Assembly: GCF_000315055.1 (NCBI RefSeq)
Contig: NZ_BAER01000118.1
Span: 1 to 64,000 of the forward strand
DNA from: Paraglaciecola polaris LMG 21857
GTDB taxonomy: Bacteria > Pseudomonadota > Gammaproteobacteria > Enterobacterales > Alteromonadaceae
DNA length: 64,000 nucleotides
Direction: 5' to 3'
The notes beneath the pieces are model-generated. The model was not told where the DNA came from. It ran no database searches and was given only the letters and a program-made list of their open reading frames with translations. The position numbers and the translations under genes were made by a program. Each line of letters starts with the position of its first letter. Position 1 is the stretch's first letter. Below, piece after piece: positions 48,895 to 58,117 of the stretch.

Positions 48895-49811
48895 CTGGTC
48901 AGTTCGCTTTGTGCGTGTTTAAGTGCCTTTCTCACCTTGCGGTATTGGCGCAGCGAATCAAAACTAAACAGACCCAAGGCTAGCCATACAAAGGCAAACA
49001 TCACTATTTTACTATTATCCAGCGGCTCATCGTATACCACAGCAGCGAGCACAAACATGATGCTCGGGCCGATATATTGAAAAAAGCCCAAGGTAGAAAA
49101 CATAATGCGTTTAGCGGCAGCGGTAAAACATAACAAAGGTGCGGTGGTTACGATCCCTGCGCAGATAAGTGCAATGTTTAACCCAGAATCATTGCTCAGC
49201 ATGTTGCTGTACTCCCCTGCAAACCAAATCCAATATACAATCGCTGGGGGTAGCAACAAGCAGCTTTCGACTAATAAGCCGGGCAGTGAGTCCACAGCGA
49301 CCTGCTTACGTAATAGACCATAAATACCAAAAGTGACTGCCAAGGCGAGAGCGACCCAAGGCAACTGCCCGTAACTGACAATAAAAAACAGTACGCCTGT
49401 CAACGCTAATCCTACCGCCACTTTTTGTAAACGCCTGAGTCGTTCACCTAAAAAGAGCCGACCTAAAAATATGTTTAAAAGAGGATTAATGTAATACCCT
49501 AAACTGGCATCCAATAAGTGGTTATTATTAATTGCCCAGATGAATATAAACCAGTTAGCGGCAAGCAACACACCAGAAATAAGCAGAACCTGCATCACCT
49601 TGGGGTTGAGAATAGCTTGCTTGACCTTGTCAATCTTGCCCGTCACAACCACCAGCAAAACCAATACAAGCACAGACCAGATAATGCGATGCATTAAAAT
49701 TTCCATTGCGGGTACTTGGCCCAACAACTTGAAATACATTGGGGCTATACCCCACATGGTATACGCCGCTATTGCGAATAAGACGCCCGATTTCACTGCT
49801 TTGTCACTCAT
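48891..49811 (-). CDS. rarD: RarD family EamA transporter
   Basis: 306 residues with ten hydrophobic helices in two EamA repeats. The RarD-type N terminus GVLFAIAAYTMWGIAPMYFK is followed by PAMEILMHRIIWS and ANWFIFIWAINN, LDASLGYYINPL and GERL. It is an inner-membrane drug/metabolite-type transporter, linked to chloramphenicol tolerance in E. coli when amplified; physiological substrate unknown. Upstream lies an unusual hairpin (49857-49890). Confidence 0.93.
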   Translation of the reverse strand: MSDKAVKSGVLFAIAAYTMWGIAPMYFKLLGQVPAMEILMHRIIWSVLVLVLLVVVTGKIDKVKQAILNPKVMQVLLISGVLLAANWFIFIWAINNNHLLDASLGYYINPLLNIFLGRLFLGERLRRLQKVAVGLALTGVLFFIVSYGQLPWVALALAVTFGIYGLLRKQVAVDSLPGLLVESCLLLPPAIVYWIWFAGEYSNMLSNDSGLNIALICAGIVTTAPLLCFTAAAKRIMFSTLGFFQYIGPSIMFVLAAVVYDEPLDNSKIVMFAFVWLALGLFSFDSLRQYRKVRKALKHAQSELTS

Positions 49812-49856
49812 CTTGATGCCCTTTATTCGCCAAGCGCCGGAGTGTGAATTAACTGT

Positions 49857-49890
49857 GGGTTAAATGCAATGCGAAGCATGGTTTTAACCC
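49857..49890 (-). other. stem-loop in the rarD leader region
   Basis: Outer arms GGGTTAAA and TTTAACCC (8 bp) enclose an inner ATGC-GAA-GCAT stem with short internal loops. It lies 46 bases before the rarD ATG on the minus strand. It could be a leader RNA structure; there is no supporting motif. Confidence 0.35.
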
Positions 49891-50087
49891 TGCCCCCATC
49901 GTTGCAATAGCATGCCAATAGCCAGCTTTGTTATATCATTATCCGTACCAGCCGAGCTGATTAGTCACTTGAAAGTAGCAAGCTTTGACCACCAGAATGT
50001 AAAATACAATTTAACAACTAGCCCATTGAAAAGAAAATAGCCTAATGACGGTCTCTTGATTGTGAGCAGGATTCGAGGAATACGCGT

Positions 50088-50345
50088 TTGTTAAATAGAA
50101 ATATAGGTCTACTGAATCAGCTGGTTAATCCAGCGTTAGTCAGACGTTCGTTAGTAACTGCCCTAGTAGTGGGTTTAATTCTAAACGTCATCAATCAATA
50201 TGACGGATTGATAGGCCGCGCGCCTATTCTGTGGGGCAATTTGATACTGACGTTTATCGTGCCTTACTTCGTTTCGACAATATCTGGCATTCTGACCTTG
50301 CGACAGATCACTAAACAGCATGCCGCTAGGCAAAATGCTGCATAA
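50088..50345 (+). CDS. NrtS-like nitrate/nitrite transporter, small membrane protein
   Basis: 85 residues with two transmembrane helices (about 21-38 and 50-70). The pattern RRSLVTALVVGLILNVINQYD then LTFIVPYFVSTISG matches the NrtS family of small proteins linked to nitrate/nitrite transport in cyanobacteria and proteobacteria. The start is TTG at 50088, with GAGGA 9 bases upstream; no ATG is available. It is monocistronic. Confidence 0.82.
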   Translation: MLNRNIGLLNQLVNPALVRRSLVTALVVGLILNVINQYDGLIGRAPILWGNLILTFIVPYFVSTISGILTLRQITKQHAARQNAA

Positions 50346-50697
50346 ACCTGAGCCTAGTTAATATTCGCAACCTAGCTCACAAACTATTGCCGCCGCCGGT
50401 CAGTAAATTTTGCAAAAAGCCCGTCAAAAAAGACTGATGGACAGTATCAGCACTGTGCATGGAATAGACGAATCAACCCTATCAATGGGTCACTAAAGTT
50501 GAAATTGCGGCCAGCATCCCCCCTGTATCCTTTATTCTGTAGGGCCTCGCGCATAGATTCTAAGTTAATTGTTTAACGGGATTTTTATTACACCCTGCCG
50601 CTCCTGCCCTTGGTATATATCCTGCAAAGTCACACTGCTCACTTTGAGTTTACCTCCTTGGTTTCCCGTAACGCCAAGCTTTTAAAACAGGACGTCC
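50346..50697. other. intergenic region before the VTT-domain gene
   Basis: 352 bases without a recognisable gene. There is a short A-rich run after AAGCCCGTC (about 50419-50435) and no strong hairpin with a T-tract. The promoter of the VTT gene must be here; no confident hexamer pair was found. AACAGGACGTCC precedes the ATG at 50698. Confidence 0.35.
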
Positions 50698-51270
50698 ATG
50701 GTCGCTTATTTAAAACGTAAAACGAAACAGTTTATCGAATCTAAAAATATGTACATGGCACTGGTCATCGCCTCATTTTTAGAATCCATTATTGTACCTA
50801 TTCCCCTTGAAGCAGTCCTTATTCCCCTGATGCAAGCCAAGCGGGAAAAGATTTGGTTTCTAGCGTTTTTAGCTACCTTGGGCTGTGTATTCGGCGCCAT
50901 CATTGGTTATGGGGTTGGCTACTTTCTATTTGATCAATTCGCCGCACAAATCGCCAATTGGTTTTCAGACCCTCAGCAGCTAGAAAACGTCAAAACACAA
51001 ATGCAAGAACAAGGATTCTGGTACGTATTGTCGGTGGGCATTATCCCCATTCCATTTCAGATAGCGATGCTGGCAGCAGGCGCGGCTAAGTACTCGTTAT
51101 TTATGTTTTTACTCGCCACTTTAATTGCTCGCTCAATCCGCTATTTTGGGCTGGCCTTGTTGGTAAAACTGGCTGGTAACCAAGCAGAAGCTATTTTTAA
51201 AAAGTATAAAATTCCCACCGCCATTGTACTCACCTTAGTGGTGGTGCTTATCTGGTGGGTGAAACACTAA
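50698..51270 (+). CDS. YqaA-like VTT-domain (DedA-related) membrane protein
   Basis: 190 residues with about five hydrophobic segments. The VTT/SNARE-associated motif region ASFLESIIVPIPLEAVLIPL (about 22-41, with the E and P-I-P core) and the VGIIPIPFQIAMLAAG-AxxS-F segment (about 117-135) are visible. DedA relatives are proposed lipid or undecaprenyl-phosphate flippases. The next gene begins 3 bases downstream, so both are likely one operon. Confidence 0.87.
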   Translation: MVAYLKRKTKQFIESKNMYMALVIASFLESIIVPIPLEAVLIPLMQAKREKIWFLAFLATLGCVFGAIIGYGVGYFLFDQFAAQIANWFSDPQQLENVKTQMQEQGFWYVLSVGIIPIPFQIAMLAAGAAKYSLFMFLLATLIARSIRYFGLALLVKLAGNQAEAIFKKYKIPTAIVLTLVVVLIWWVKH

Positions 51271-51291
51271 CTTATGAATATCAAGGAGAAG

Positions 51292-52218
51292 ATGATGAAT
51301 GACGATTTAGAGCACGGCGAACATGACCATGAATCAAAAATCGTTTCTTCCACCGGGGAGCTATTGTTTAGCGAAAATACCCGGGAGCGCACCAAAGAAC
51401 GTAACCGAGAAAGCCAAGAATATGTTTCGGTCATCGTCAAACGTGTAGATGAAACGTTTCGCCATCCAGATGATATTCTTGAAAAAGCCATAGATGAAGG
51501 GGTTGAACAACTGGCACGTCCAGCTATGTCGCTTTTTATGTCAGCGCTGGCGGCGGGCATGATCATCTGTTTTACCGTGTTAGCGGTCGGCGTCATGACT
51601 ACAATCGTTGGCGACTTAACCAGTGGCTTCAACCGTGTCTTAGTGGCCTTGGTTTATCCCCTTGGTTTTGTGATGTGTATATTAAGCCGCACGCAACTTT
51701 TTACTGAACACACTGCTACCGCTTTCTACCCAATTTTGGATCGACGGATCAGCATTTTTCGCATGTTTCGCCTATGGGGCATTGTTATCGCGGGGAATAT
51801 CATAGGCGGTATATTCAGCGCTGGGCTGCTGGCTATGAGTGATGAAGTCATACACGCTAGCAGCGGTTATTTGATTATTGCTGAGCATATACTGTCGTAT
51901 TCTCCCCTTACCTTGTTGATCAGTGCCACATTAGCAGGTTGGTTAATGGCATTAGGCGCGTGGACCATACTATCGACCCACTCAACCACCAGCCAGATAC
52001 TGTGTATTTACATTGTTACCTTCGTTATCGGTTTAGGCGGGCTACATCACTCTATCGCGGGCTCTGTTGAGCTATTGGTCGGTTACTTCACTTCAGATAG
52101 AATTGCCCTAGTGAGTATGATAGGTGCCCTGTCGGTGGTGCTATTGGGCAACGCAATTGGCGGATCGGTCTTTGTTGCTCTACTCAATTACAGCCACATT
52201 CGCAAACTCAATAAATAA
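51292..52218 (+). CDS. formate/nitrite transporter (FNT) family protein, YfdC-like
   Basis: About 308 residues. An acidic, charged N-terminal extension (DLEHGEHDHESK) of about 75 residues precedes six transmembrane helices (e.g. AMSLFMSALAAGMIICFTVL; LVYPLGFVMCILSRTQLFTE; FVIGLGGLHHSIAGSVELL). FNT channels pass formate, nitrite or other small monoacids; the LHHSIAG loop holds the conserved pore His. The start at 51292 (or 51295) follows AAGGAG; the frame opens at 51274. Together with NrtS nearby it suggests small-anion transport. Confidence 0.9.
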   Translation: MMNDDLEHGEHDHESKIVSSTGELLFSENTRERTKERNRESQEYVSVIVKRVDETFRHPDDILEKAIDEGVEQLARPAMSLFMSALAAGMIICFTVLAVGVMTTIVGDLTSGFNRVLVALVYPLGFVMCILSRTQLFTEHTATAFYPILDRRISIFRMFRLWGIVIAGNIIGGIFSAGLLAMSDEVIHASSGYLIIAEHILSYSPLTLLISATLAGWLMALGAWTILSTHSTTSQILCIYIVTFVIGLGGLHHSIAGSVELLVGYFTSDRIALVSMIGALSVVLLGNAIGGSVFVALLNYSHIRKLNK

Positions 52219-52229
52219 GGTGTCATCCC

Positions 52230-52251
52230 AGCAGGCCGTTTGTGGCCTGCT
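52230..52251. terminator. terminator between FNT and DUF2177 genes
   Basis: AGCAGGCC and GGCCTGCT form a perfect 8-bp stem with a 6-base loop, followed by TATTT. The flanking genes converge. Confidence 0.7.
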
Positions 52252-52273
52252 TATTTAGGTTACGCCTTCGTGA

Positions 52274-52675
52274 CTAGGAGGCCAAACGCTGTGCACGCCA
52301 ACCACAATAGCTGCTAAAACTGGTCACCACTGTTCCCCACGCCCAGTCTTGCAAACTAATGCCCAGTGGCCAGTCTGCGAGCAATGCATAATTTGTCATA
52401 TTGTATGCACCGTATGCTGCTGCGCCCAGTACGGCCCCGTTTAGCAATACCCCCTTGCCCTGACGAGCAGAAAATTGCGGCCGAATGACCAATTGCACAA
52501 TCGCCAAACAATAGAGACTGTAAAATACCACCCAAGGCCAAATATGCACTTCACTGCGCATTAAGCCTGCCATCGCCTGGGTGTAACTGTCTTTAGCAAT
52601 CAGTCCAAGCCACAGACCATCGAGTATCAGAAAACCAAGTAATCCCCCAATATACGCCGACATGACGTTTTTCAT
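52274..52675 (-). CDS. DUF2177 family membrane protein
   Basis: 133 residues with four transmembrane helices. The family pattern is LGFLILDGLWLGLIAKDSYT at the N terminus, FYSLYCLAIVQLVIRP, and AAYGAYNMTNYALLADWPL (about 88-106), then the final helix with AWGTVV. Function unknown. An AAGGAGAAAT ribosome site precedes the ATG. It faces the FNT gene. Confidence 0.9.
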   Translation of the reverse strand: MKNVMSAYIGGLLGFLILDGLWLGLIAKDSYTQAMAGLMRSEVHIWPWVVFYSLYCLAIVQLVIRPQFSARQGKGVLLNGAVLGAAAYGAYNMTNYALLADWPLGISLQDWAWGTVVTSFSSYCGWRAQRLAS

Positions 52676-52959
52676 CGTTATTTCTCCTTACAAGCAAGCC
52701 TTGCACATTGTTTATTACGGGTAAAATGTATTGGATGAAAGCTAATACGCAAACTTACTTATTTCGACCAAAATACCTTCTCTCGGCAAGCAGAAAGAAC
52801 TACTACCCCCGTGTAATTTTTACCACCAAATCGCCCTACATTCGTGCATGTATCTAATTAAACTTAAGTATATCAAACAATTACACACTAGCTTTATTGG
52901 TACGATGTTCGCATTATTAAAGACAATATGACGATTGTGAGCCAGAAGAGGAAGACAAA

Positions 52960-53400
52960 ATGAAAATTTTTGAAGCGTTACGTAAAGACCATAATGTACA
53001 ACGTGATTTAATGGATGAGCTGCTCAACACCTCAGGTAAAAGCGACAGACGCATAAAGGCCTTTGCCGAGTTAAAAGAAGCGTTGGAAAATCACGCCTTA
53101 GCTGAAGAGCGTTATTTCTATGCGCCATTGATGAAGTCTGACGACATGGCGGATCAATCTCGTCATGCTATTGCTGAGCATCACGAGATTGATGAACTGA
53201 TCGAAAAGTTAGAAAAAACCGATATGAGTTCATCCGCATGGTTGGTTCATATGAAATCCCTGCAGCATTTGGTGCTTCATCACTTGGATGACGAAGAGCA
53301 AACGTTCTTCCAAATGGCAGGCAAAGTGTTAAACGAAACTCAGAAAGATCAATTGGCGTCAAATTATCGCCAAGAAATGCGCGACCAGCAATCAGCGTAA
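52960..53400 (+). CDS. hemerythrin-like (DUF2249-type) iron-binding protein
   Basis: 146 residues forming a four-helix bundle. Candidate di-iron ligands are His in RKDHNVQ (about 11), His in LENHALAEERYFY (His48 and Glu52), His in IAEHHEID (about 73) and the late LQHLVLHHLDDEEQTF. It may sense or bind oxygen, nitric oxide or iron, as in stress-related hemerythrin domains. It precedes a peroxiredoxin-like gene by 65 bases, which fits oxidative stress, but linkage is uncertain. Confidence 0.88.
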   Translation: MKIFEALRKDHNVQRDLMDELLNTSGKSDRRIKAFAELKEALENHALAEERYFYAPLMKSDDMADQSRHAIAEHHEIDELIEKLEKTDMSSSAWLVHMKSLQHLVLHHLDDEEQTFFQMAGKVLNETQKDQLASNYRQEMRDQQSA

Positions 53401-53465
53401 TGCGTTGCTGGCAAAATGGATTTATTAACCAGTCTTCCATTTAACTTTGTACCAAGAGGATAACT

Positions 53466-53996
53466 ATGAATATTGAAAAATTAATACCAGGCAGCACATT
53501 TCCGACTATCCAAGTGCAAGACACGAAAGGAAAAACCGTCCCCTTAGTCGCAGCAAACGCCACAGATCATTGGACTATGGTCGTCGTGTACCGAGGCCAG
53601 CACTGCCCAGTATGTAGCAAGTATCTTACCGCGCTACAAGAAATGCGCACTCAGTTTGAAGACATCAACATCGACATCGTTGCGGTTTCGGCTGACTCAG
53701 TAGACCAGCTAAATAAAAAACTCGATGATGTGTCCGTCGCATTCCCAGTGTATGCAGGCCTAAGCATGGAGCATATGAAACAACTTGGCCTGTATGTGTC
53801 TGAGCCGACCTCCGATGCTGAAACAGACCATGCATTCCCAGAGCCTGGTTTATTTGTCATCAACAGCGATAACAAGCTGCAAGTGTTAGAAATTGCCAAC
53901 AGTCCCTTTGTGCGGCCTGATCTTAAAATGTTGGTTTCAGGCTTGGGATACACCCGTAAAAATGATTATCCCATTCGCGGAACCAAAAGCATTTAA
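53466..53996 (+). CDS. peroxiredoxin-like AhpC/TSA family protein
   Basis: 176 residues with a thioredoxin fold. The active-site segment is YRGQHCPVCSKYL (about 38-50): a CxxC in the place of the usual PxxxTxxC of peroxiredoxins, as in the PRX-like2 group. The later FPVYAGLSMEHMKQLGLYVS and PEPGLFVINSDNKL follow the family. Probably a thiol redox protein of the cytoplasm; peroxidase activity is unproved. AAGAGGATAACT precedes the ATG. Confidence 0.88.
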   Translation: MNIEKLIPGSTFPTIQVQDTKGKTVPLVAANATDHWTMVVVYRGQHCPVCSKYLTALQEMRTQFEDINIDIVAVSADSVDQLNKKLDDVSVAFPVYAGLSMEHMKQLGLYVSEPTSDAETDHAFPEPGLFVINSDNKLQVLEIANSPFVRPDLKMLVSGLGYTRKNDYPIRGTKSI

Positions 53997-54107
53997 TCGT
54001 CAATCGTCCAGCCTAAGCCCCTAACCTGAGGCCTAGGCTGGTTTAGCAGATGTGTATTTTGTGATCAAGGGCAAGCGCTAGAAAAATCATCGTAAAGGAA
54101 CCCCAGC

Positions 54108-55730
54108 ATGTTTATCGTAAAATATTACCTCGGTGGTGCATTGGCCGCTTTGTTACTTGCCTATTTTAGCCAAAGCGTGTTTATGGCTATCCCGCTGGCG
54201 TGGATTGGTTTGTCTTTAACGGCCGTGGGCAGTGCCTATTTACTTCAAAAACCGGCCATATTTCGTAAAAAACAAGACGGCAGTATTCCCTTCTACGTGC
54301 GCTGGTTATTCATTCCCTTTCTCGTCGGTGTACAACTGTATAATGCATGGGCAAGAAAACATGACAAAGTGCCGGCGATCCAAAAAATAGACGACGATTT
54401 GTATCTTGCCTGCCGATTATTCCCCAGTGACGTTGAATATCTGCAAGGGCAAAACGTTAAAGCCATCCTAGATGTAACTGCAGAATTTGACGGTTTAGAT
54501 TGGACCGCCACATCCGAAGAATTAACTTATTTGAATGTGCCGGTGCTAGATCACCAAAGCCCAAATGAGGAGGATTTACTCAGCGCGGTTAATTGGATAG
54601 ACAACCAAAGACGTGCGAAACGTGGGGTGGTGGTGCATTGCGCTCTTGGTCGTGGGCGTTCTGTGCTCGTTATGGCGGCATACATCCTCAGTAAAAATCC
54701 TCAGATGAGCGTACGCCAAGCAATCGCTAAAATCCAAGATGTACGCGAAACAGCACGGCTGAATTCCCATCAATTAAGGGCGCTATGTAAGGTGTTCGAG
54801 CAAGGCAAACTGACACCCAAAGAACCCACTTGGTTAATAGCAAACCCAGTATCTGGGGCTGGCAAATGGCCAGAGAACCGTGAGTTCATTGAGCAACGCC
54901 TGTCTGCTTCCATGCAGCTTAAAATAGTTGAAACCACGCCAGACATCAGTGCTGAAACATTGGCCAAACAGGCAGTTGAATCAGGCGCTAGTATGGTAAT
55001 CGCATGTGGTGGGGATGGCACGCTAACGGAAGTGGCGTCTGTATTAGTCGATACCAATGTGCATTTTGCAATTATTCCCATGGGCACAGCGAACGCCCTC
55101 GCCCACGCTCTGTTCGGCACTCGTTCAAAAGTCATGCCTATCGAGGTTGCCTGTGAGCATATTGAGAGTGGTGTAGCGACAAAAATCGACACCGCTAGTT
55201 GCAACAAGCGGCTGATGTTATTAGTCACAGCCGTGGGGTTCGAACAGAAAATGATTGAAGGCGCTGATCGCGATGAAAAAAACCAAGGCGGACAAATGGC
55301 ATACATTAAAGCCCTTTGGGAAGCAGTAAATACGAATGACTCACTTGATCTACTTGTCACTATAGACGATGGGGCACAACAGTCGCTGTCAGTCTGCAGC
55401 TTAGTGGTGGCAAATGCCGCTCCCTTCACAACAGTACTTGCGCAGGGAGGTGGCGAGCCGGATGCCAAAGACGGGCAATTAGACCTTACCTGGATCCCCC
55501 CGCAAACCTCAATGAGCGAACATATGTTTAGTCTGTCAGAACTGATAGTGCCAAATGTCTTCGTGGATGCAGAAAATAAAAATGTTCATCATCAGCGTAT
55601 CAAAAAGATCATAATTAACGCCGAACAACCGCTTAATTATGTGATTGATGGCGAAACGTACCAAGATGAAGCCCTCGATATACGCATAAATCCCAGTTCA
55701 CTGACTATGCTAATTGCGCCACAGCAATAA
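54108..55730 (+). CDS. fusion of dual-specificity phosphatase-like and diacylglycerol kinase domains
   Basis: 540 residues. Two N-terminal hydrophobic segments (about 1-45) and a third near 62-78 anchor it in the inner membrane. Residues about 90-235 form a cysteine phosphatase with the CX5R loop HCALGRGRS (about 176-184). Residues about 240-540 form a diacylglycerol kinase domain: ANPVSGAGKWP, GGDGTLTEV (about 299-307), the IPMGTANALAHALFG loop (about 322-336), and a late YVIDGE. It would phosphorylate diacylglycerol or a related lipid, and dephosphorylate a phosphate ester, possibly a phospholipid. Single gene with its own terminator. Confidence 0.93.
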   Translation: MFIVKYYLGGALAALLLAYFSQSVFMAIPLAWIGLSLTAVGSAYLLQKPAIFRKKQDGSIPFYVRWLFIPFLVGVQLYNAWARKHDKVPAIQKIDDDLYLACRLFPSDVEYLQGQNVKAILDVTAEFDGLDWTATSEELTYLNVPVLDHQSPNEEDLLSAVNWIDNQRRAKRGVVVHCALGRGRSVLVMAAYILSKNPQMSVRQAIAKIQDVRETARLNSHQLRALCKVFEQGKLTPKEPTWLIANPVSGAGKWPENREFIEQRLSASMQLKIVETTPDISAETLAKQAVESGASMVIACGGDGTLTEVASVLVDTNVHFAIIPMGTANALAHALFGTRSKVMPIEVACEHIESGVATKIDTASCNKRLMLLVTAVGFEQKMIEGADRDEKNQGGQMAYIKALWEAVNTNDSLDLLVTIDDGAQQSLSVCSLVVANAAPFTTVLAQGGGEPDAKDGQLDLTWIPPQTSMSEHMFSLSELIVPNVFVDAENKNVHHQRIKKIIINAEQPLNYVIDGETYQDEALDIRINPSSLTMLIAPQQ

Positions 55731-55757
55731 TGCTGGCGTAGTGAACTTAAAGACACC

Positions 55758-55787
55758 AAAGGGAAAGCTGGACGTTTTCCTTTTTTT
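55758..55787 (+). terminator. rho-independent terminator after the DSP-DAGK gene
   Basis: Arms AAAGGGAAA and TTTTCCTTT pair with one G-T wobble around an 8-base loop, followed by a T run (TTTT). Confidence 0.75.
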
Positions 55788-56007
55788 ATCTTGCCTTTAC
55801 CATTTATAAACTTTGCAGATTGCTCAAACAGGGGTGTGCACTTTTTACCATTACAGCAGTAACTTTTGCTTAGGCAAAAAACAGTTACACCTCTATCCCT
55901 TATAAATTAAGACTTGCAGAGTTGGCCTCAATATTGAATTAGCCAATATATACAATTAAGTAAGCTGTATTACACAGCCTCAGAACAGACCTTAAAGAGC
56001 ACTGCTA

Positions 56008-56553
56008 ATGAACATATTACCCGATTACATTCTGTGGAAACCCACCCTCACCCTCTGTTTGATCTGTCTTTGCTTGTTCGGTTGTTCAACTGTTCCACCT
56101 ACCCACTATCAGGTCGCTTCAGAGCAAGGTGCCAACGGCTATAGCCATATCCAATTGAGTGAAAATCAATACCGCGTATTGTTCAAAGGCAACAAGAATA
56201 CCGATAAAGATGAAGCCAAAGATTTTGCCCTACTCCATGCTGCCGAGTTAACCACTGCCCAAGGCTACGACTGGTTCACCATAGTGGATAGTGAAACTGA
56301 CGTAGAAACCAAAGGTGTGACCCGAGTCGGACCAAGTACGATGAAACCGGTACCTGGCCAAACGAGCTGCGGGCTGCTTGGCTGTGCGACGCCTAGCTCA
56401 CCAAATTACGCTGGTGGTGAAGTCACCACTAAGCAAGTAAAAGAAAACGTCTTGTCTTCCTTGCTCATCACCATGGGCAAAGGAGAGCCTAAAACGCCAT
56501 TGACCGTATTTGATGCCGCGCAACTTGCCGAAAATTTACGTCAAGCAAACTAG
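56008..56553 (+). CDS. CC0125/CC1285 family lipoprotein
   Basis: 181 residues with a lipoprotein signal (lipobox LFGC, Cys about 26, then Ser-Thr) for outer-membrane sorting. The family segments are GYSHIQLSENQYRVLFKGN (about 46-64) and DFALLHAAELTTAQGYDWFTI. Between about 90 and 140 lies a Gly/Ser/Thr/Cys-rich region (TSCGLLGCATPSSPNYAGG). Function unknown. Followed by a strong terminator. Confidence 0.85.
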   Translation: MNILPDYILWKPTLTLCLICLCLFGCSTVPPTHYQVASEQGANGYSHIQLSENQYRVLFKGNKNTDKDEAKDFALLHAAELTTAQGYDWFTIVDSETDVETKGVTRVGPSTMKPVPGQTSCGLLGCATPSSPNYAGGEVTTKQVKENVLSSLLITMGKGEPKTPLTVFDAAQLAENLRQAN

Positions 56554-56586
56554 TTTAGCGGCAGCACAGATTGTGCGTTCCCTTTT

Positions 56587-56613
56587 GCGAGTACCTTTGG
56601 TACTCGCTTTTTT
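56587..56613 (+). terminator. rho-independent terminator after the lipoprotein gene
   Basis: Perfect 9-bp stem GCGAGTACC/GGTACTCGC with a TTT loop and a TTTTTT tail. The MscS gene begins 27 bases after it, so its promoter must overlap this hairpin or lie within it. Confidence 0.92.
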
Positions 56614-56639
56614 CATTTTTACACATTTAGGATCACATC

Positions 56640-57668
56640 ATGGAATTTAACGCTCTCGGTGAATTTTCTTCATTGATCAACGACAAGTTACAAAGCTGGC
56701 TTGAGCAAACCATCGCCCACTTGCCAAATTTTGTAGTGGCAATTCTCATTACCATAGTGTTTTCTGTTCTCGCCCGAGTACTCAGTAAAATGCTGCGTAA
56801 AGGTTTACACCGAGCGCTAGACTCAAAGCAAATAGCCGATTTATTTACCTCTATTTTCAAAGTCATTGTCATGTGTACCGGACTATTTATCGCGCTGGAA
56901 TTTTTAGGTCTATCCGGCACGGTCACGTCCCTATTAGCGGGGGCCGGTATTGTCGGCTTAGCCATTGGTTTCGCCTTTCAAGATATGACCGAAAACCTCA
57001 TCGCCGGTATTGCCATGGGTATCCGCAAACCCTTCGAGCTGGGGGATGTTGTACAAGCAGAAGGTGTGTTTGGTAACGTGCGTGCGATCAACTTACGTAA
57101 CACCATAGTCGAAACCTTCTTTGGTCAGATTGAAGTTATACCTAACAAGATATTATTTAGAAATATTCTCACCAATTACTCCACCCTTGGTGTTCGCCGC
57201 TTAGAAATTCCAGTGGGCATTTCATACGGCGACGACCCCGCAGCCGCATCTAAGCTTTTGACCGAAAAAATCAACCAGTGCGATTTTGTCATCAAAAAAG
57301 AAGAAACCGCAGTCTATGTAGAAAGCTTTGGCGACAGCTGTATTAATTTGTTGGTGTGGTTTTGGATAGATTACCCAGGCGATACCGGCTTTATGGCCGC
57401 TCGCCATGAAGCGGTGATCTTGATTAAAAAGACCCTAGATGAAGCCGATTTCTTGATACCTTTCCCCATTCGTACGTTGGACTTTGGGGCCAAAGGCGGT
57501 GAAAAGCTCGACGCCATGTTAGCCAACCAGCAAACTGCTGGTAATGATAAGACTAGCAACGAAAATAGTAATAAGGCCAGCGGCGCCAACAGCGCAAATT
57601 TTGATCCGCAAAGCGCGACAAAAACAGACTCTCCCTCGACTACCAGTGCGGACCCATCACAGGATTAA
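56640..57668 (+). CDS. small-conductance mechanosensitive channel (MscS family)
   Basis: 342 residues with three N-terminal helices (about 26-46, 74-92, 97-125). Helix 3 carries LLAGAGIVGLAIGFAFQD, the Ala/Gly pattern of the MscS pore, followed by NLIAGI and the beta domain GDVVQAEGVFGNVRAINLR. The last about 45 residues are a low-complexity Asn/Ser/Thr/Asp tail (SNENSNKASGANSANFDPQ), longer than in E. coli MscS. It should open on osmotic downshock. Its ATG is 27 bases after the previous terminator. Confidence 0.95.
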   Translation: MEFNALGEFSSLINDKLQSWLEQTIAHLPNFVVAILITIVFSVLARVLSKMLRKGLHRALDSKQIADLFTSIFKVIVMCTGLFIALEFLGLSGTVTSLLAGAGIVGLAIGFAFQDMTENLIAGIAMGIRKPFELGDVVQAEGVFGNVRAINLRNTIVETFFGQIEVIPNKILFRNILTNYSTLGVRRLEIPVGISYGDDPAAASKLLTEKINQCDFVIKKEETAVYVESFGDSCINLLVWFWIDYPGDTGFMAARHEAVILIKKTLDEADFLIPFPIRTLDFGAKGGEKLDAMLANQQTAGNDKTSNENSNKASGANSANFDPQSATKTDSPSTTSADPSQD

Positions 57669-58117
57669 CGGGTTTAGATAAAGTCAGCGGCCACCAGTGA
57701 ACAAACTCGCTGCTGACAAGATAGTCAACATGCTAGTTGATAAGCGCCTTGGGTCACTAAGGTGCTTTTTTCGTTTGACCCATCCTTTTCCGGTGACAAA
57801 AGGACCGAATGAGCCGCGCTCAACCACAGCCCTATCACACCGACTGTATTACCCGAGTAGTTTATTCAAGACCACATGCAATCTTTACTTGGTGTAAAAA
57901 TAAACCCGTACAAAATATCATTCAGTCGCTTGTAGTTGAAAAAAAACCTTACAGAATGGGACCTTAAGTCACTGTTCTATATGTAATTAATTTTAGATTT
58001 CAATAAATTAAGATTATTCCATGCCGCTAGGCTAATTGGTACAGCCATTGCAATACCTAGGTTAACTCAGAGCAAGCCTCTGACGGGACAATAAGTTTAA
58101 TCACAAAGGAGTAATCT
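57669..58117. other. intergenic region between MscS and the DUF2383 gene
   Basis: Besides the terminator at 57742-57771 nothing gene-like is supported. A 66-codon frame (57697-57897) runs through the terminator and was rejected. The right half (57900-58090) is AT-rich and should hold the DUF2383 promoter. AAAGGAG lies 7 bases before the ATG at 58118. Confidence 0.5.
57742..57771 (+). terminator. rho-independent terminator after MscS
   Basis: AAGCGCCTT pairs with AAGGTGCTT (one G-T wobble) around an 8-base loop, and TTTT follows. Confidence 0.85.

Noticed and set aside
54770-55468. 232-codon minus-strand frame inside the kinase fusion gene
   Set aside because: A shadow of the well-supported plus-strand gene, rich in Ser/Cys/Pro as expected of an antisense frame.
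57697-57897. 66-codon plus-strand frame after the MscS gene
   Set aside because: It runs straight through a clear rho-independent terminator (57742-57771) and has no family-like segment; composition is not protein-like.
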